From UBA3839 sp902776985 (GTDB lineage Bacteria > Bacteroidota > Bacteroidia > Bacteroidales > Bacteroidaceae), in the NCBI GenBank assembly GCA_902776985.1, contig CACYSD010000001.1:62001-126000 (forward strand): a DNA stretch of 64,000 bases. The letters run 5' to 3'. The translations under genes were made by a program, and so were the position numbers. This document shows positions 36,133 through 45,133 of the stretch, in pieces. How positions within the stretch are numbered: the first letter of the stretch is position 1; every line of letters starts with the position of its first letter. The notes beneath the pieces are model-generated. The model was not told the origin of the DNA. It saw only the letters and a list, made by a program, of their open reading frames with translations, and did no database searches.

Positions 36133-38055
36133 ATGAAGCAAGTAGAATTTGGGTTACCTGTCGGTACCATACTAACAGGCGGAGAGCACCAATACAAAAT
36201 CGAAGAAGCCTTAGGGCAAGGTGGATTCGGTATTACTTACAGGGTGTCTACACGCATTGTAAGTGGTAGAATTGCCATTGATGCACAGTTTGCCATCAAG
36301 GAGCACTTCGTTAAAGGTCGCTGCCACCGTGCGGCAGACAATAAAACAGTGGAATACAGTATCGAAGCTGCAAAAGACATTCAAGAGAGCCGTGCCGACT
36401 TCAAGACAGAAGGAGAACGACTTGCCAGAATTTGCGTTGGTAATCCCAACATCGTTACTGTTAACGAGGTATTCGAAGAAAACAACACCGTTTACTTTGT
36501 AATGGAGTATCTAGACGGAGGAGACGTACGTTCTCTGGTCAAGAGCCGCGGACACGGTCTTTCTGAAGCTGAAACCATAAGCATAATTACTCCTATTGCT
36601 ATGGCTGTTGAATACATCCATTCACATCTTTTGCTTCACCTTGACATCAAGCCAGATAATATTGTGATGCGAAAAGGTTTGGATGGTCAGCCTGACATTC
36701 CTGTATTGATTGACTTCGGTATTTCGCTTCACTTCAACAAAAAAGGAGAACTTACCACTACGCATACTCTCTTCGGCAAGACTGAAGGCTATTCACCACA
36801 GGAGCAATACAGTGACGTACGTACATTCCGCCCAGAGATGGACGTATATGCTCTTGCCGCAACAGCATATTACATGCTTACAGGCAGTGACCCAGACGGA
36901 GCGTTCAGCATAAAGCCTGGCATGATAGCCGAGAAACTGCCAAAAGACCTGAGTGATCGTACTCGTGAAGCCATCATCAAAGCTATGGCTGAGAAATACT
37001 ACGAGCGCACTCCTACCCCACGTGCTTTTGCAAACAATTTCAAGGAGCGCTATTCGCTGCCTATCAACCACGTCATTCACGGTAATGTAGCTAATTACCG
37101 TATTGTCGGTATCAAGGATGAAACTGACAACTATCTTCACTATGTTGTAACTGTAGACACAGGGTATTCTCTTGCAGGTGATGAACACCACACATCAGTA
37201 GTAAGCTACGATCTGTTTGAATGTTTCCGTCGCAATTCATCACAACGAATGAAGGATGAATCTGTAATGGGAATGAACAATGAGGAAGTATCAGCTTTCC
37301 TCGCCTTTGCAAAGAAAGAGATTGGTGTGGATCAGGTTGGCCTACATGAACGAATGGGAGATTTAGTCAATTTCGATTGCTTTGCCACAAACGGAACTGT
37401 ATATTTCCTCCGTCGTCAAGGATGGCGTGTACCTGGGGCCATGAGCGAATCCTTCAAGAACGTAGGTGGATTCTTCTCCAAGAACCTCAAATACATACTC
37501 ATAGCCTTAGTAGCTATCCTGTTAGCCTTCTTATTGGTAAAACTCGGACCAAGCATTGGCGACCTATTCAAATCTGATGGTTCTACCGAATTAGCAACAG
37601 ACAGTATTGAAGCTGTTGAAGATGATGAAGAAGCAATTATCGGTGCAGGTTCTGGACGTGGCGACATTTCCACATCGGCTGCCGAAGAAGCTGAGCGCAA
37701 ACGTGAGCTTAAGGCTAAGGCTGAAGCAGATTCAATTGCCCGTGCAGACTCGATTGCCCGTGCAGAAGAAGCAGCACGTAAAGCTGAAGCCGAACGCATT
37801 GCCAAAGAAAAGGCTGACAGAGAAAGAGCCGAGAAAGAACGTAAACAGCGTGAAATCCAGAACACATTCAACTCTTACGTAGCTCAAGGTGACAATTTCG
37901 CTCGTCAGGCAAACAATGCATCATCGATGTCAGATCAGACCTCACTGCGTACTAAGGCAGCTACAGCATACGGCAAGGCTATTGAATACGGTAAGGCAAA
38001 TGGTATCAATACGAGTGCTGTACAACGTAAGGCTGACAGACTTTGGAATTATTAA
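36133..38055 (+). CDS. Membrane Ser/Thr protein kinase with charged C-terminal region
   Basis: This 640-residue eukaryotic-type kinase has the glycine loop GQGGFGITYRV (28-38), Lys56 (FAIKEHF), a catalytic loop HLDIKPDN with Asp171 (HLD instead of HRD), IDFG with Asp194, and an activation segment with SPQEQYS. After the kinase domain (about 1-305) comes a domain of unknown function, one transmembrane helix (about 453-472), then a long Ala/Glu/Arg/Lys helix with a repeated ADSIAR unit and a small C-terminal helical part. There are no PASTA repeats. The orientation puts the kinase inside. Targets are unknown. Confidence 0.9.
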   Translation: MKQVEFGLPVGTILTGGEHQYKIEEALGQGGFGITYRVSTRIVSGRIAIDAQFAIKEHFVKGRCHRAADNKTVEYSIEAAKDIQESRADFKTEGERLARICVGNPNIVTVNEVFEENNTVYFVMEYLDGGDVRSLVKSRGHGLSEAETISIITPIAMAVEYIHSHLLLHLDIKPDNIVMRKGLDGQPDIPVLIDFGISLHFNKKGELTTTHTLFGKTEGYSPQEQYSDVRTFRPEMDVYALAATAYYMLTGSDPDGAFSIKPGMIAEKLPKDLSDRTREAIIKAMAEKYYERTPTPRAFANNFKERYSLPINHVIHGNVANYRIVGIKDETDNYLHYVVTVDTGYSLAGDEHHTSVVSYDLFECFRRNSSQRMKDESVMGMNNEEVSAFLAFAKKEIGVDQVGLHERMGDLVNFDCFATNGTVYFLRRQGWRVPGAMSESFKNVGGFFSKNLKYILIALVAILLAFLLVKLGPSIGDLFKSDGSTELATDSIEAVEDDEEAIIGAGSGRGDISTSAAEEAERKRELKAKAEADSIARADSIARAEEAARKAEAERIAKEKADRERAEKERKQREIQNTFNSYVAQGDNFARQANNASSMSDQTSLRTKAATAYGKAIEYGKANGINTSAVQRKADRLWNY

Positions 38056-38081
38056 TACAACACTATTGCTTTATAGCAAAT

Positions 38082-38112
38082 AAAGGCATCCTTAGGGGTG
38101 CCTTTCTTGTTT
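38082..38112 (+). terminator. Intrinsic terminator after the kinase gene
   Basis: AAAGGCATCC (38082-38091) pairs with GGGTGCCTTT (38096-38105) around a 4-nt loop, followed by CTTGTTT. Confidence 0.75.
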
Positions 38113-38191
38113 ATAAGCTATTTAATGTGTATTTTTTTCATTTTTTAAAGAAATAGTACCATTAATTAAAAGACGTGCGAGGAGAAACTTT

Positions 38192-38199
38192 TACCTTTG
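38192..38199 (+). promoter_or_regulatory. Promoter -7 element of the xylan cluster
   Basis: TACCTTTG, 51 nt upstream of the symporter ATG. There is no TTTG at the expected -33 distance, so activation by a regulator encoded elsewhere is plausible. Confidence 0.5.
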
Positions 38200-38250
38200 C
38201 CATAGTTTGGAATATTTTACTGAAAAATTATCAATCAACTAAATACAAAA

Positions 38251-39726
38251 ATGAATACTACTGACAAAGGAAGCCGCACGTACCTCATCTCGATTGTGAT
38301 GGTAGCAGTGTTAGGCGGATTGCTTTTCGGCTATGACACAGCCGTAATTTCAGGTGCAGAAAAAGGTCTTCAGGCCTTTTTCATGGGTGCACAAGATTTT
38401 GAATACACAAAGGTTCTTCACGGATTCACCAGTTCAAGTGCACTTATAGGTTGCGTTATCGGATCCGCACTAAGCGGACTGCTTGCATCTAAACTTGGGC
38501 GTAAGAAGTCTCTCATCATGGCAGGACTTCTATTCTTCGTTTCCGCATTTGGAAGCATGACTCCGGAATTCTTGTTCTTCGAATATGGAGAACCAACCTA
38601 TTCTCTTTTCATTGCATTTAACATCTATCGTGTAATAGGAGGTATCGGTGTCGGTTTGGCATCGGCAATCTGTCCTATGTATATCGGTGAAGTTGCTCCG
38701 TCAAACATTCGCGGTATGCTTGTAAGTTGGAACCAATTTGCCATCATCTTCGGTCAGCTTGTTGTTTACTTCGTGAACTTCATGATTCTTGGTGGTCACA
38801 AAAACCCTGAAATTATTGAGGGTATCGTTGCGAACTTCACTGATTCACAGTGGACTATTAAGACTGGATGGCGTTATATGTTCGGCTCCGAAATGGCTCC
38901 AGCTGGATTATTTGCATTACTAATCTGTCTTGTTCCTGAGACTCCTCGCTACCTCGTAATGATTGGCAAGGATAATAAAGCTCTTAGCATTCTTACTCAC
39001 ATCAACGGACAGAGCCGTGCACAACAGATTCTTCGTGACATCAAGGACACCATCACTGTAAAAACAGAGCGTCTTTTCACCTATGGTGTTATGTGTATCT
39101 TTGTAGGTATCATGCTCAGCGTATTCCAGCAGGCTGTAGGTATCAATGCCGTTCTTTATTATGCACCACGAATCTTTAAGGATATGGGCATGGACAACGA
39201 GATGGTATTTACTGTTGTCATGGGAGTAATCAACATTCTCTTTACCCTTGTTGCCATCTTCACTGTGGAGAAGTGGGGACGCAAGCCTCTCCTTATTTGG
39301 GGAAGCATCGGCATGGCAATCGGAGCTTTGGGTGTTGCTACTTCATTCGGACACGAGGGAATGGCAATGATTACTGCCATCAGCATTATGGTTTACTCTG
39401 CTTCGTTCATGTTCTCATGGGGACCTATCTGTTGGGTACTAATTGCCGAAATCTTCCCAAATACAATCCGTGGTGCAGCAGTAGCTATCGCAGTTGCCTT
39501 CCAGTGGATATTCAACTTCATTGTAAGCTCTACATTCGTTCCTATGTTTGACATGCACATCACAGAGGGTGATGACTTTGGCCATTGGTTCACATACGGT
39601 CTGTACGGTGTCATCTGTGTTGTTGCAGCAATCTTCGTCTGGAAGCTTGTTCCTGAGACAAAGGGCAAGACTCTTGAAGACATGAGCAGACTTTGGAAAA
39701 AAGCCCCCATTAACTCACCCAAATAG
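38251..39726 (+). CDS. Sugar porter family MFS transporter (xylose/arabinose:H+ symporter type)
   Basis: This 491-residue, 12-helix transporter carries the sugar-porter signatures GGLLFGYDTAVISG (helix 1), SKLGRKKSL, PMYIGEVAPSNIRG, PETPRYL, QQAVGINAVLYY (helix 7) and VPETKGKTLEDM. It resembles XylE-type proton symporters. The following xylanase and GH43 genes suggest xylose, arabinose or short xylosides as substrate. It is first in the xylan cluster. Confidence 0.92.
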   Translation: MNTTDKGSRTYLISIVMVAVLGGLLFGYDTAVISGAEKGLQAFFMGAQDFEYTKVLHGFTSSSALIGCVIGSALSGLLASKLGRKKSLIMAGLLFFVSAFGSMTPEFLFFEYGEPTYSLFIAFNIYRVIGGIGVGLASAICPMYIGEVAPSNIRGMLVSWNQFAIIFGQLVVYFVNFMILGGHKNPEIIEGIVANFTDSQWTIKTGWRYMFGSEMAPAGLFALLICLVPETPRYLVMIGKDNKALSILTHINGQSRAQQILRDIKDTITVKTERLFTYGVMCIFVGIMLSVFQQAVGINAVLYYAPRIFKDMGMDNEMVFTVVMGVINILFTLVAIFTVEKWGRKPLLIWGSIGMAIGALGVATSFGHEGMAMITAISIMVYSASFMFSWGPICWVLIAEIFPNTIRGAAVAIAVAFQWIFNFIVSSTFVPMFDMHITEGDDFGHWFTYGLYGVICVVAAIFVWKLVPETKGKTLEDMSRLWKKAPINSPK

Positions 39727-39797
39727 TGGAGGACGTTGGCTATCCGGATGCAAACTTAAAAACTAAAAAACTTAAAAACTAAATAGAACTATTATAA

Positions 39798-42551
39798 ATG
39801 CAACATTTAAGAATCGCCAAAAGGCTTGCTTATATCACTTTATTATTATTCATTCTTCATTCTTCATTCTTCATTAATAATCTGAACGCGCAGAACCCCT
39901 TTGTTCAGACTTGGTATACATCTGACCCTGCGCCAATGGTGCATGGCGACCGCATATATGTATACACAGGACATGATGAAGACAATGCCACCTTCTTCTG
40001 GATGCAAGAATGGCGTGTATACAGTTCTGCCGATATGGTGAACTGGACAGACCACGGAAGTCCGCTGGCCTTGGAGAGTTTCAGCTGGGCAGATGACCGT
40101 GCATGGGCTAGCCAATGTATCGAGCGCAATGGAAAATTCTACTGGTATATCTGCGCACATTCAAGTATATCAAAAGGTATGGCAATTGGTGTTGCGGTTG
40201 CAGACTCACCTACTGGTCCATTCCACGACGCCATAGGCAAACCTCTCTATGAGGATGGGAAGTGGGATCACATCGACCCTACTGTATTCATTGATGATGA
40301 TGGTCAGGCATGGATAGCATGGGGAAACCCACAAGTTTACTATGCCAAGTTGAACGAGGACATGATATCCTTTGCAGGAGAGGTCAAGACAGTACCTATG
40401 ACAGAGGAAGCCTTTGGTTCACCTGCCATGAACAAAAGAGAACGTGGCAAGAAATACAAGGACAGCTATGTTGAAGGTCCTTGGCTCAGCAAACGCGGCA
40501 AGACCTACCAATTACTCTATGCTGCAGGAGGTGTACCAGAGCACATAAGCTACAGTACAGCTCCATCATTTGAAGGTCCTTGGACATACGCAGGCGAAAT
40601 CATGCCTTTGTCAGAAACCGGCTCATTCACAAACCACTGCGGTGTTGCAGACTTCAAGGGACACTCATATTTCTTCTACCACACAGGCAAGCTTCCTGGA
40701 GGAGGCGGATTCGGACGTAGCGTAGCCGTTGAGGAATTCGAATACAACAAAGACGGTTCATTCCCTACTATAATGCCGACAAACGAAGGTGTTAAGCCTA
40801 TCGAGACCTTCAATCCATACGAGAAAGTTGAAGCTGAGACAATGGCTTTCTCTAAAGGAATCAAGTCGGAACAAAACGATCATGTAGGTGTTTACATTAC
40901 CGACATTCATAATGATGATTTCATCAAACTGCAGAATGTGAACTTCGGTCGCATGATGCCACGCACTTTCACAGCCCGTGTTGCAAGCGGTCTTCGTGGT
41001 GGAAAGATTGAAGTACATATCGACAGCATTAAGGGACAGTTGCTCACCACTCTTGAAGTTGCTGGAACTGGCGGTTGGGAACAATGGACAACCCTTACTT
41101 CAGATATTATTAATAATGTAAAAGGCGTACACGACTTGTATTTCCTCTTCAAGGGAAGACAAGGACCCAAACTCATGAATTTTGACTGGTGGCAGTTCAG
41201 AGGTATCGAACAGTGCAACATGCCTATCATGCAGACGAAATTCACAGCCGACCCATCTCCAATTATTGTGGGTGACACTCTATTCCTTTTCACTTCACAC
41301 GATGCTTCACCAGAGGATATTCCTGACCCAAACGAGAAAAACAGTGCAGGTTTCTTCATGTACGACTGGCTTCTCTATTCCACTACGGATATGGTGAACT
41401 GGACAGAACATGGTGCAGTAGCATCATTGAAGGATTTCGAATGGCGTAGCCGCGATAATGGCGCATGGGCAATTCAGACAGTTGAGCGCAACGGCAAATT
41501 CTACCTCTATGCACCACTTCATGGTCATGGCATCGGTGTTCTCGTAGCCGATTCCCCATACGGGCCATTCAAAGATCCTCTCGGCAAACCTCTTGTATGG
41601 CAGAAAGAGAACTGGGACGACATCGACCCAACCGTATTCATTGACGACGATGGTCAGGCATATATGTATTGGGGTAACCCAAACACCTATTATGCTCTGC
41701 TTAACGAAGACATGATTTCTCTGAAGAGTGACATCGTTAAACTCGACTACCACATAGATCATTATCAGGAAGGTCCTTGGTTCTACAAGCGTAACGGGCA
41801 CTATTACCTTCACTACGCATCTACATGTTGTCCCGAAGCTTTGGGATATGCCATGAGTGACAGTCCTACCGGTCCTTGGAAATCAAAGGGATATGTAATG
41901 CGTCCAACCCAGCGCGATCGAGGCAACCACCCTGGAGTAACTGATTACAAGGGACACAGTTACATCTTCGGACAGAGTTACGACATCATGCATCTTGAGA
42001 CATTTAAGCACCATGAACGTCGTTCGGTTTCTGTACAAGAGATCAGTTACAATGCAGATGGCACTATAAAGGAAATTCCATATTGGCTCGATCAGGAACC
42101 AGTGAAACCATTGAGCAATCTGAATCCATACAACAGAGTGGAAGCAGAGACAATGGCATGGGGATATGGACTGAAAACAGCAAAAATGGGTATTGCAAAC
42201 ACTGGAGTTGTAGCAGATATGCCTGCATCTACAGGAAAACGCAATATGTATGTCTTTGACATTAACGACGGGGAGTACATACGTCTTCGCAGCGTGGATT
42301 TCAGTGCAAAATCAGCTAAGCAGTTCCTTATCAGTGCAGCTGCGTCTGGCTCTGTTGAAATATCACTCAAATTAGACAATGTCGAAGGACCAGTTATCGG
42401 CAAGACTACAGTAAAATCAACCGGTTCTTTAGAAAAGTACAAGTCATTCACTGCTAAGGTGCAGAACGCCAGTGGTGTTCATGACCTTTATATCTGCTTC
42501 GATAAGACCCAAGGTGATATTCATCTTGACTGGTGGCAGTTTAAGAAATAA
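39798..42551 (+). CDS. Tandem GH43-CBM6-GH43-CBM6 exported enzyme
   Basis: This 917-residue protein is an internal duplication. Module 1 (about 33-335) has the GH43 catalytic base D43 (SDPAPM), D160 (IDPTVFIDDDGQ) and acid E226 (VEGPW). Module 2 (about 475-765) has D485 (ADPSPI), D610 (IDPTVFIDDDGQ) and E658 (QEGPW), so both sites look active. A CBM6-like module follows each (about 340-468 and 770-917, both ending WWQF). The signal peptide ends NLNAQ and is partly encoded by a 7-bp tandem repeat. Beta-xylosidase or arabinofuranosidase activity is inferred. Confidence 0.92.
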   Translation: MQHLRIAKRLAYITLLLFILHSSFFINNLNAQNPFVQTWYTSDPAPMVHGDRIYVYTGHDEDNATFFWMQEWRVYSSADMVNWTDHGSPLALESFSWADDRAWASQCIERNGKFYWYICAHSSISKGMAIGVAVADSPTGPFHDAIGKPLYEDGKWDHIDPTVFIDDDGQAWIAWGNPQVYYAKLNEDMISFAGEVKTVPMTEEAFGSPAMNKRERGKKYKDSYVEGPWLSKRGKTYQLLYAAGGVPEHISYSTAPSFEGPWTYAGEIMPLSETGSFTNHCGVADFKGHSYFFYHTGKLPGGGGFGRSVAVEEFEYNKDGSFPTIMPTNEGVKPIETFNPYEKVEAETMAFSKGIKSEQNDHVGVYITDIHNDDFIKLQNVNFGRMMPRTFTARVASGLRGGKIEVHIDSIKGQLLTTLEVAGTGGWEQWTTLTSDIINNVKGVHDLYFLFKGRQGPKLMNFDWWQFRGIEQCNMPIMQTKFTADPSPIIVGDTLFLFTSHDASPEDIPDPNEKNSAGFFMYDWLLYSTTDMVNWTEHGAVASLKDFEWRSRDNGAWAIQTVERNGKFYLYAPLHGHGIGVLVADSPYGPFKDPLGKPLVWQKENWDDIDPTVFIDDDGQAYMYWGNPNTYYALLNEDMISLKSDIVKLDYHIDHYQEGPWFYKRNGHYYLHYASTCCPEALGYAMSDSPTGPWKSKGYVMRPTQRDRGNHPGVTDYKGHSYIFGQSYDIMHLETFKHHERRSVSVQEISYNADGTIKEIPYWLDQEPVKPLSNLNPYNRVEAETMAWGYGLKTAKMGIANTGVVADMPASTGKRNMYVFDINDGEYIRLRSVDFSAKSAKQFLISAAASGSVEISLKLDNVEGPVIGKTTVKSTGSLEKYKSFTAKVQNASGVHDLYICFDKTQGDIHLDWWQFKK
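39851..39871 (+). repeat. Three 7-bp units CATTCTT inside the GH43 signal-peptide codons
   Basis: Three perfect CATTCTT units plus CATT lie within codons for the hydrophobic core of the signal peptide. The unit is not a multiple of three, so gain or loss of one would shift the frame. Confidence 0.7.
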
Positions 42552-42556
42552 TATAT

Positions 42557-45115
42557 ATGCGTAAGATTACATCTATACTCTGCTTGCTGATGTCCGTTTC
42601 TGCTTTTGCGCAGAAAACAATTGATATCAGCGGTGATAATACGTCGTCTTCATACGTAGATTACACAGACCAGATATCAATCGCTGCAAATAAGAGCGTA
42701 GATGTCAAGATGGCACGTTATTGCCATTTCAGTTCCACCATCGTAGGTAAAGGTACGCTTAACCTTTATGCTGGCGGTGACCGTTGTTATTTGGGAACAG
42801 ATAAAGGTGCGGCATGGCCTGACTGGACAAAATTCAAGGGAGACGTGCACATTTATCCTTTCCCTGAAAACTCGTCTAGTGCAGGTTTTTATGGTGTAGT
42901 TTTAGCTCATGGTGGCAAGTCCTTCTCTCCTGAGAGCATTGAGGATGCCTTGACTTCAGGAAAAGTCAACAACTCCATGGAGGACAACAAGGTGACTCTT
43001 CATGAAGGTGCCACTATCGCTTGCGAGGCAAATACTGCAGGTGCAGGTTTCAGAATCGGAGAACTGACAACAGAACCTGGTTCCAGTATCATCGGATACA
43101 TGAAAAAGAACACTCGTGCCGCATATTTCTTATTAGGTCACCTCAATACAGACGCTACACTTGCAGGATGTATTGCCCCACCCGATTATGCTGACACACA
43201 TCCCGTTGGAATCATTAAGGAAGGTTTAGGTACTCTGGACATTACGGGTAACGATAATTACCTCAGTGCTTCACTCCGAGTCTTGGAAGGTCGTGTGAAT
43301 ATCTCCAACGATGCAGCTGAAGCAGCTTCCAAAAAGCTACGAGGAGCAATTGGTTCAAAGCCAAATGACACTGACGCCATTGCTTTCGTCTTTGGGAAAG
43401 GAGTGTTAGGCGGACAAGGAAGTATTGGAGGAACCGTAGATAACTATGGTACTATTGCTCCAGGTACTGATGATGAGGAAGGTTATGGAACTCTTACTCT
43501 ACAGAACTATACAACTACTTCAAAACGTGCTCATTTATATGTTCGTCCTTCATCAATTCTGCGTTTTCGTGTAGCTTCTGCCACAAAACACGACGCATTA
43601 AACATTGACGGTGAAGTAAAATACAACAACATCAAAGAAGACTTTACCGAAAGCACGAAGATGCCTGTAGTTCAGATAGAACTAACCAAAGACGCAGACG
43701 TAAAACTCGGAACCGAAATTTGTTTGCTCACAGCACGCAAGAAATCTGCAGCACAGGCAGGTGAATGGAACTTTGATCTTCGTCAGCCGGGACGCTATAC
43801 TTGGGCATTGGAAGAACATGAGGACAATGGACAATTCTCTTTGATTCTTCGCCTCGTCTCACTTGAAGACGCTGAGCATAACGAAGGAGGAGATGACGAT
43901 GATCCAGATTATATACCTTGGGCAGAATCCTTGTACAATGACGGTATAGACGAATACAAGGACAACACCACACTCCGTGATTTGGCTCAGAAGAATAACA
44001 AATTCATTGGCACTGCGATATCTACGTGGAAGAACGACATTACTAATGAATCACTTAGTGAGACTTGCGAAATAGGCTCACAGTTTAACATGCTGGTTGC
44101 CGAAAACGAAATGAAGTTCGACGTTCTTGAGCCATCACGTGGTCAGTTTAATTTTTGGGCTGCCGACAACCTTGTTAACTTTGCCCAGAAGAATAATATG
44201 TCTGTTCGTGGTCACTGTCTGGCTTGGCATTCGCAGCTTCCGATATGGGTGAGCAGCGATGGCAAAAAGAACGACCAAAAATGGAGTAAGACCGAAGCTA
44301 TGGAAATTCTAAGAAACCATATCACACAAGTTGTTGGTCGCTATCGTGGAAAGATAAAGGAATGGGATGTAGTGAATGAATGTCTGAATGATGATCAGAC
44401 TACAGTCCGTTCAAATCCTAATGCTTACGATCTTCGAAGCAGTGTTTGGACACTTGCCATCGGTGAAGACTTCATAGACTCAGCATTTGTTTTTGCCCAC
44501 AGAGCAGACCCTAACGCAGAACTCTATCTCAACGACTATGGCGTGGAACTTCAGGGTAAAGCCAAGTCCACTGCTTTCTACAATCTCGCCATGCGCTTGA
44601 AGAACAGCGGAATTCCCATCCATGGAGTAGGACTTCAATGCCATTTTTCCATTGGTGATGCAGACTCCGTAAAACTTGGGAAAACCATCAAGCGTTTTGC
44701 TGATGCAGGACTAAAATGCATCATCACCGAACTTGACATGGGTATATCTTCTAACTCAGCAAGTAATTTGGAAGAACAAGCACGAAACTACCGTATGATT
44801 ACAGATATCGTACTCAGCAACGACAACTGTCCGAATATGGTAATCTGGGGACTCAAGGACAATGACAGTTGGCGTCAGGCATCACAGCCACTGCTCTACG
44901 ATTCAGGCATTAACAAGAAAAAGGCATATTATTCCGTACGTTCGGCTTTACGCCATCATTTAATAACCAATGAACAAACAGAAATTGAATCAATAACCAC
45001 ACATGCCAAGGACAAGCCATCAAAGATATTTGACCTTTCAGGTAGAGCTGTAGGTACGGGCAAACTATCTCCAGGTTTGTATATCATGGATGGCAGGAAG
45101 ATTTACATAAGATAA
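42557..45115 (+). CDS. GH10 endo-xylanase with N-terminal beta-helix domain and sorting-like tail
   Basis: This 852-residue secreted protein has a signal ending SAFAQ, then a beta-rich part of about 400 residues containing an autotransporter-type strand repeat (GTLDITGNDNYLSASLRVLEG, near 225-245). An acidic linker GGDDDDPD leads to a GH10 barrel (about 460-800). The acid/base is E608 (WDVVNE) and the nucleophile E725 (ITELDMG). The end KIFDLSGRAV...YIMDGRKIYIR resembles the amylase tail. It cuts xylan backbones outside the cell. It lies 5 nt after the tandem GH43 gene. Confidence 0.93.
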   Translation: MRKITSILCLLMSVSAFAQKTIDISGDNTSSSYVDYTDQISIAANKSVDVKMARYCHFSSTIVGKGTLNLYAGGDRCYLGTDKGAAWPDWTKFKGDVHIYPFPENSSSAGFYGVVLAHGGKSFSPESIEDALTSGKVNNSMEDNKVTLHEGATIACEANTAGAGFRIGELTTEPGSSIIGYMKKNTRAAYFLLGHLNTDATLAGCIAPPDYADTHPVGIIKEGLGTLDITGNDNYLSASLRVLEGRVNISNDAAEAASKKLRGAIGSKPNDTDAIAFVFGKGVLGGQGSIGGTVDNYGTIAPGTDDEEGYGTLTLQNYTTTSKRAHLYVRPSSILRFRVASATKHDALNIDGEVKYNNIKEDFTESTKMPVVQIELTKDADVKLGTEICLLTARKKSAAQAGEWNFDLRQPGRYTWALEEHEDNGQFSLILRLVSLEDAEHNEGGDDDDPDYIPWAESLYNDGIDEYKDNTTLRDLAQKNNKFIGTAISTWKNDITNESLSETCEIGSQFNMLVAENEMKFDVLEPSRGQFNFWAADNLVNFAQKNNMSVRGHCLAWHSQLPIWVSSDGKKNDQKWSKTEAMEILRNHITQVVGRYRGKIKEWDVVNECLNDDQTTVRSNPNAYDLRSSVWTLAIGEDFIDSAFVFAHRADPNAELYLNDYGVELQGKAKSTAFYNLAMRLKNSGIPIHGVGLQCHFSIGDADSVKLGKTIKRFADAGLKCIITELDMGISSNSASNLEEQARNYRMITDIVLSNDNCPNMVIWGLKDNDSWRQASQPLLYDSGINKKKAYYSVRSALRHHLITNEQTEIESITTHAKDKPSKIFDLSGRAVGTGKLSPGLYIMDGRKIYIR

Positions 45116-45133
45116 TTATCTACAAACACTTAT

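Noticed and set aside
37416..37871. 151-codon minus-strand frame antisense to the Ser/Thr kinase tail
   Set aside because: It reflects the repetitive Ala/Glu/Arg codons of the kinase gene and lacks any start signal or known motif.
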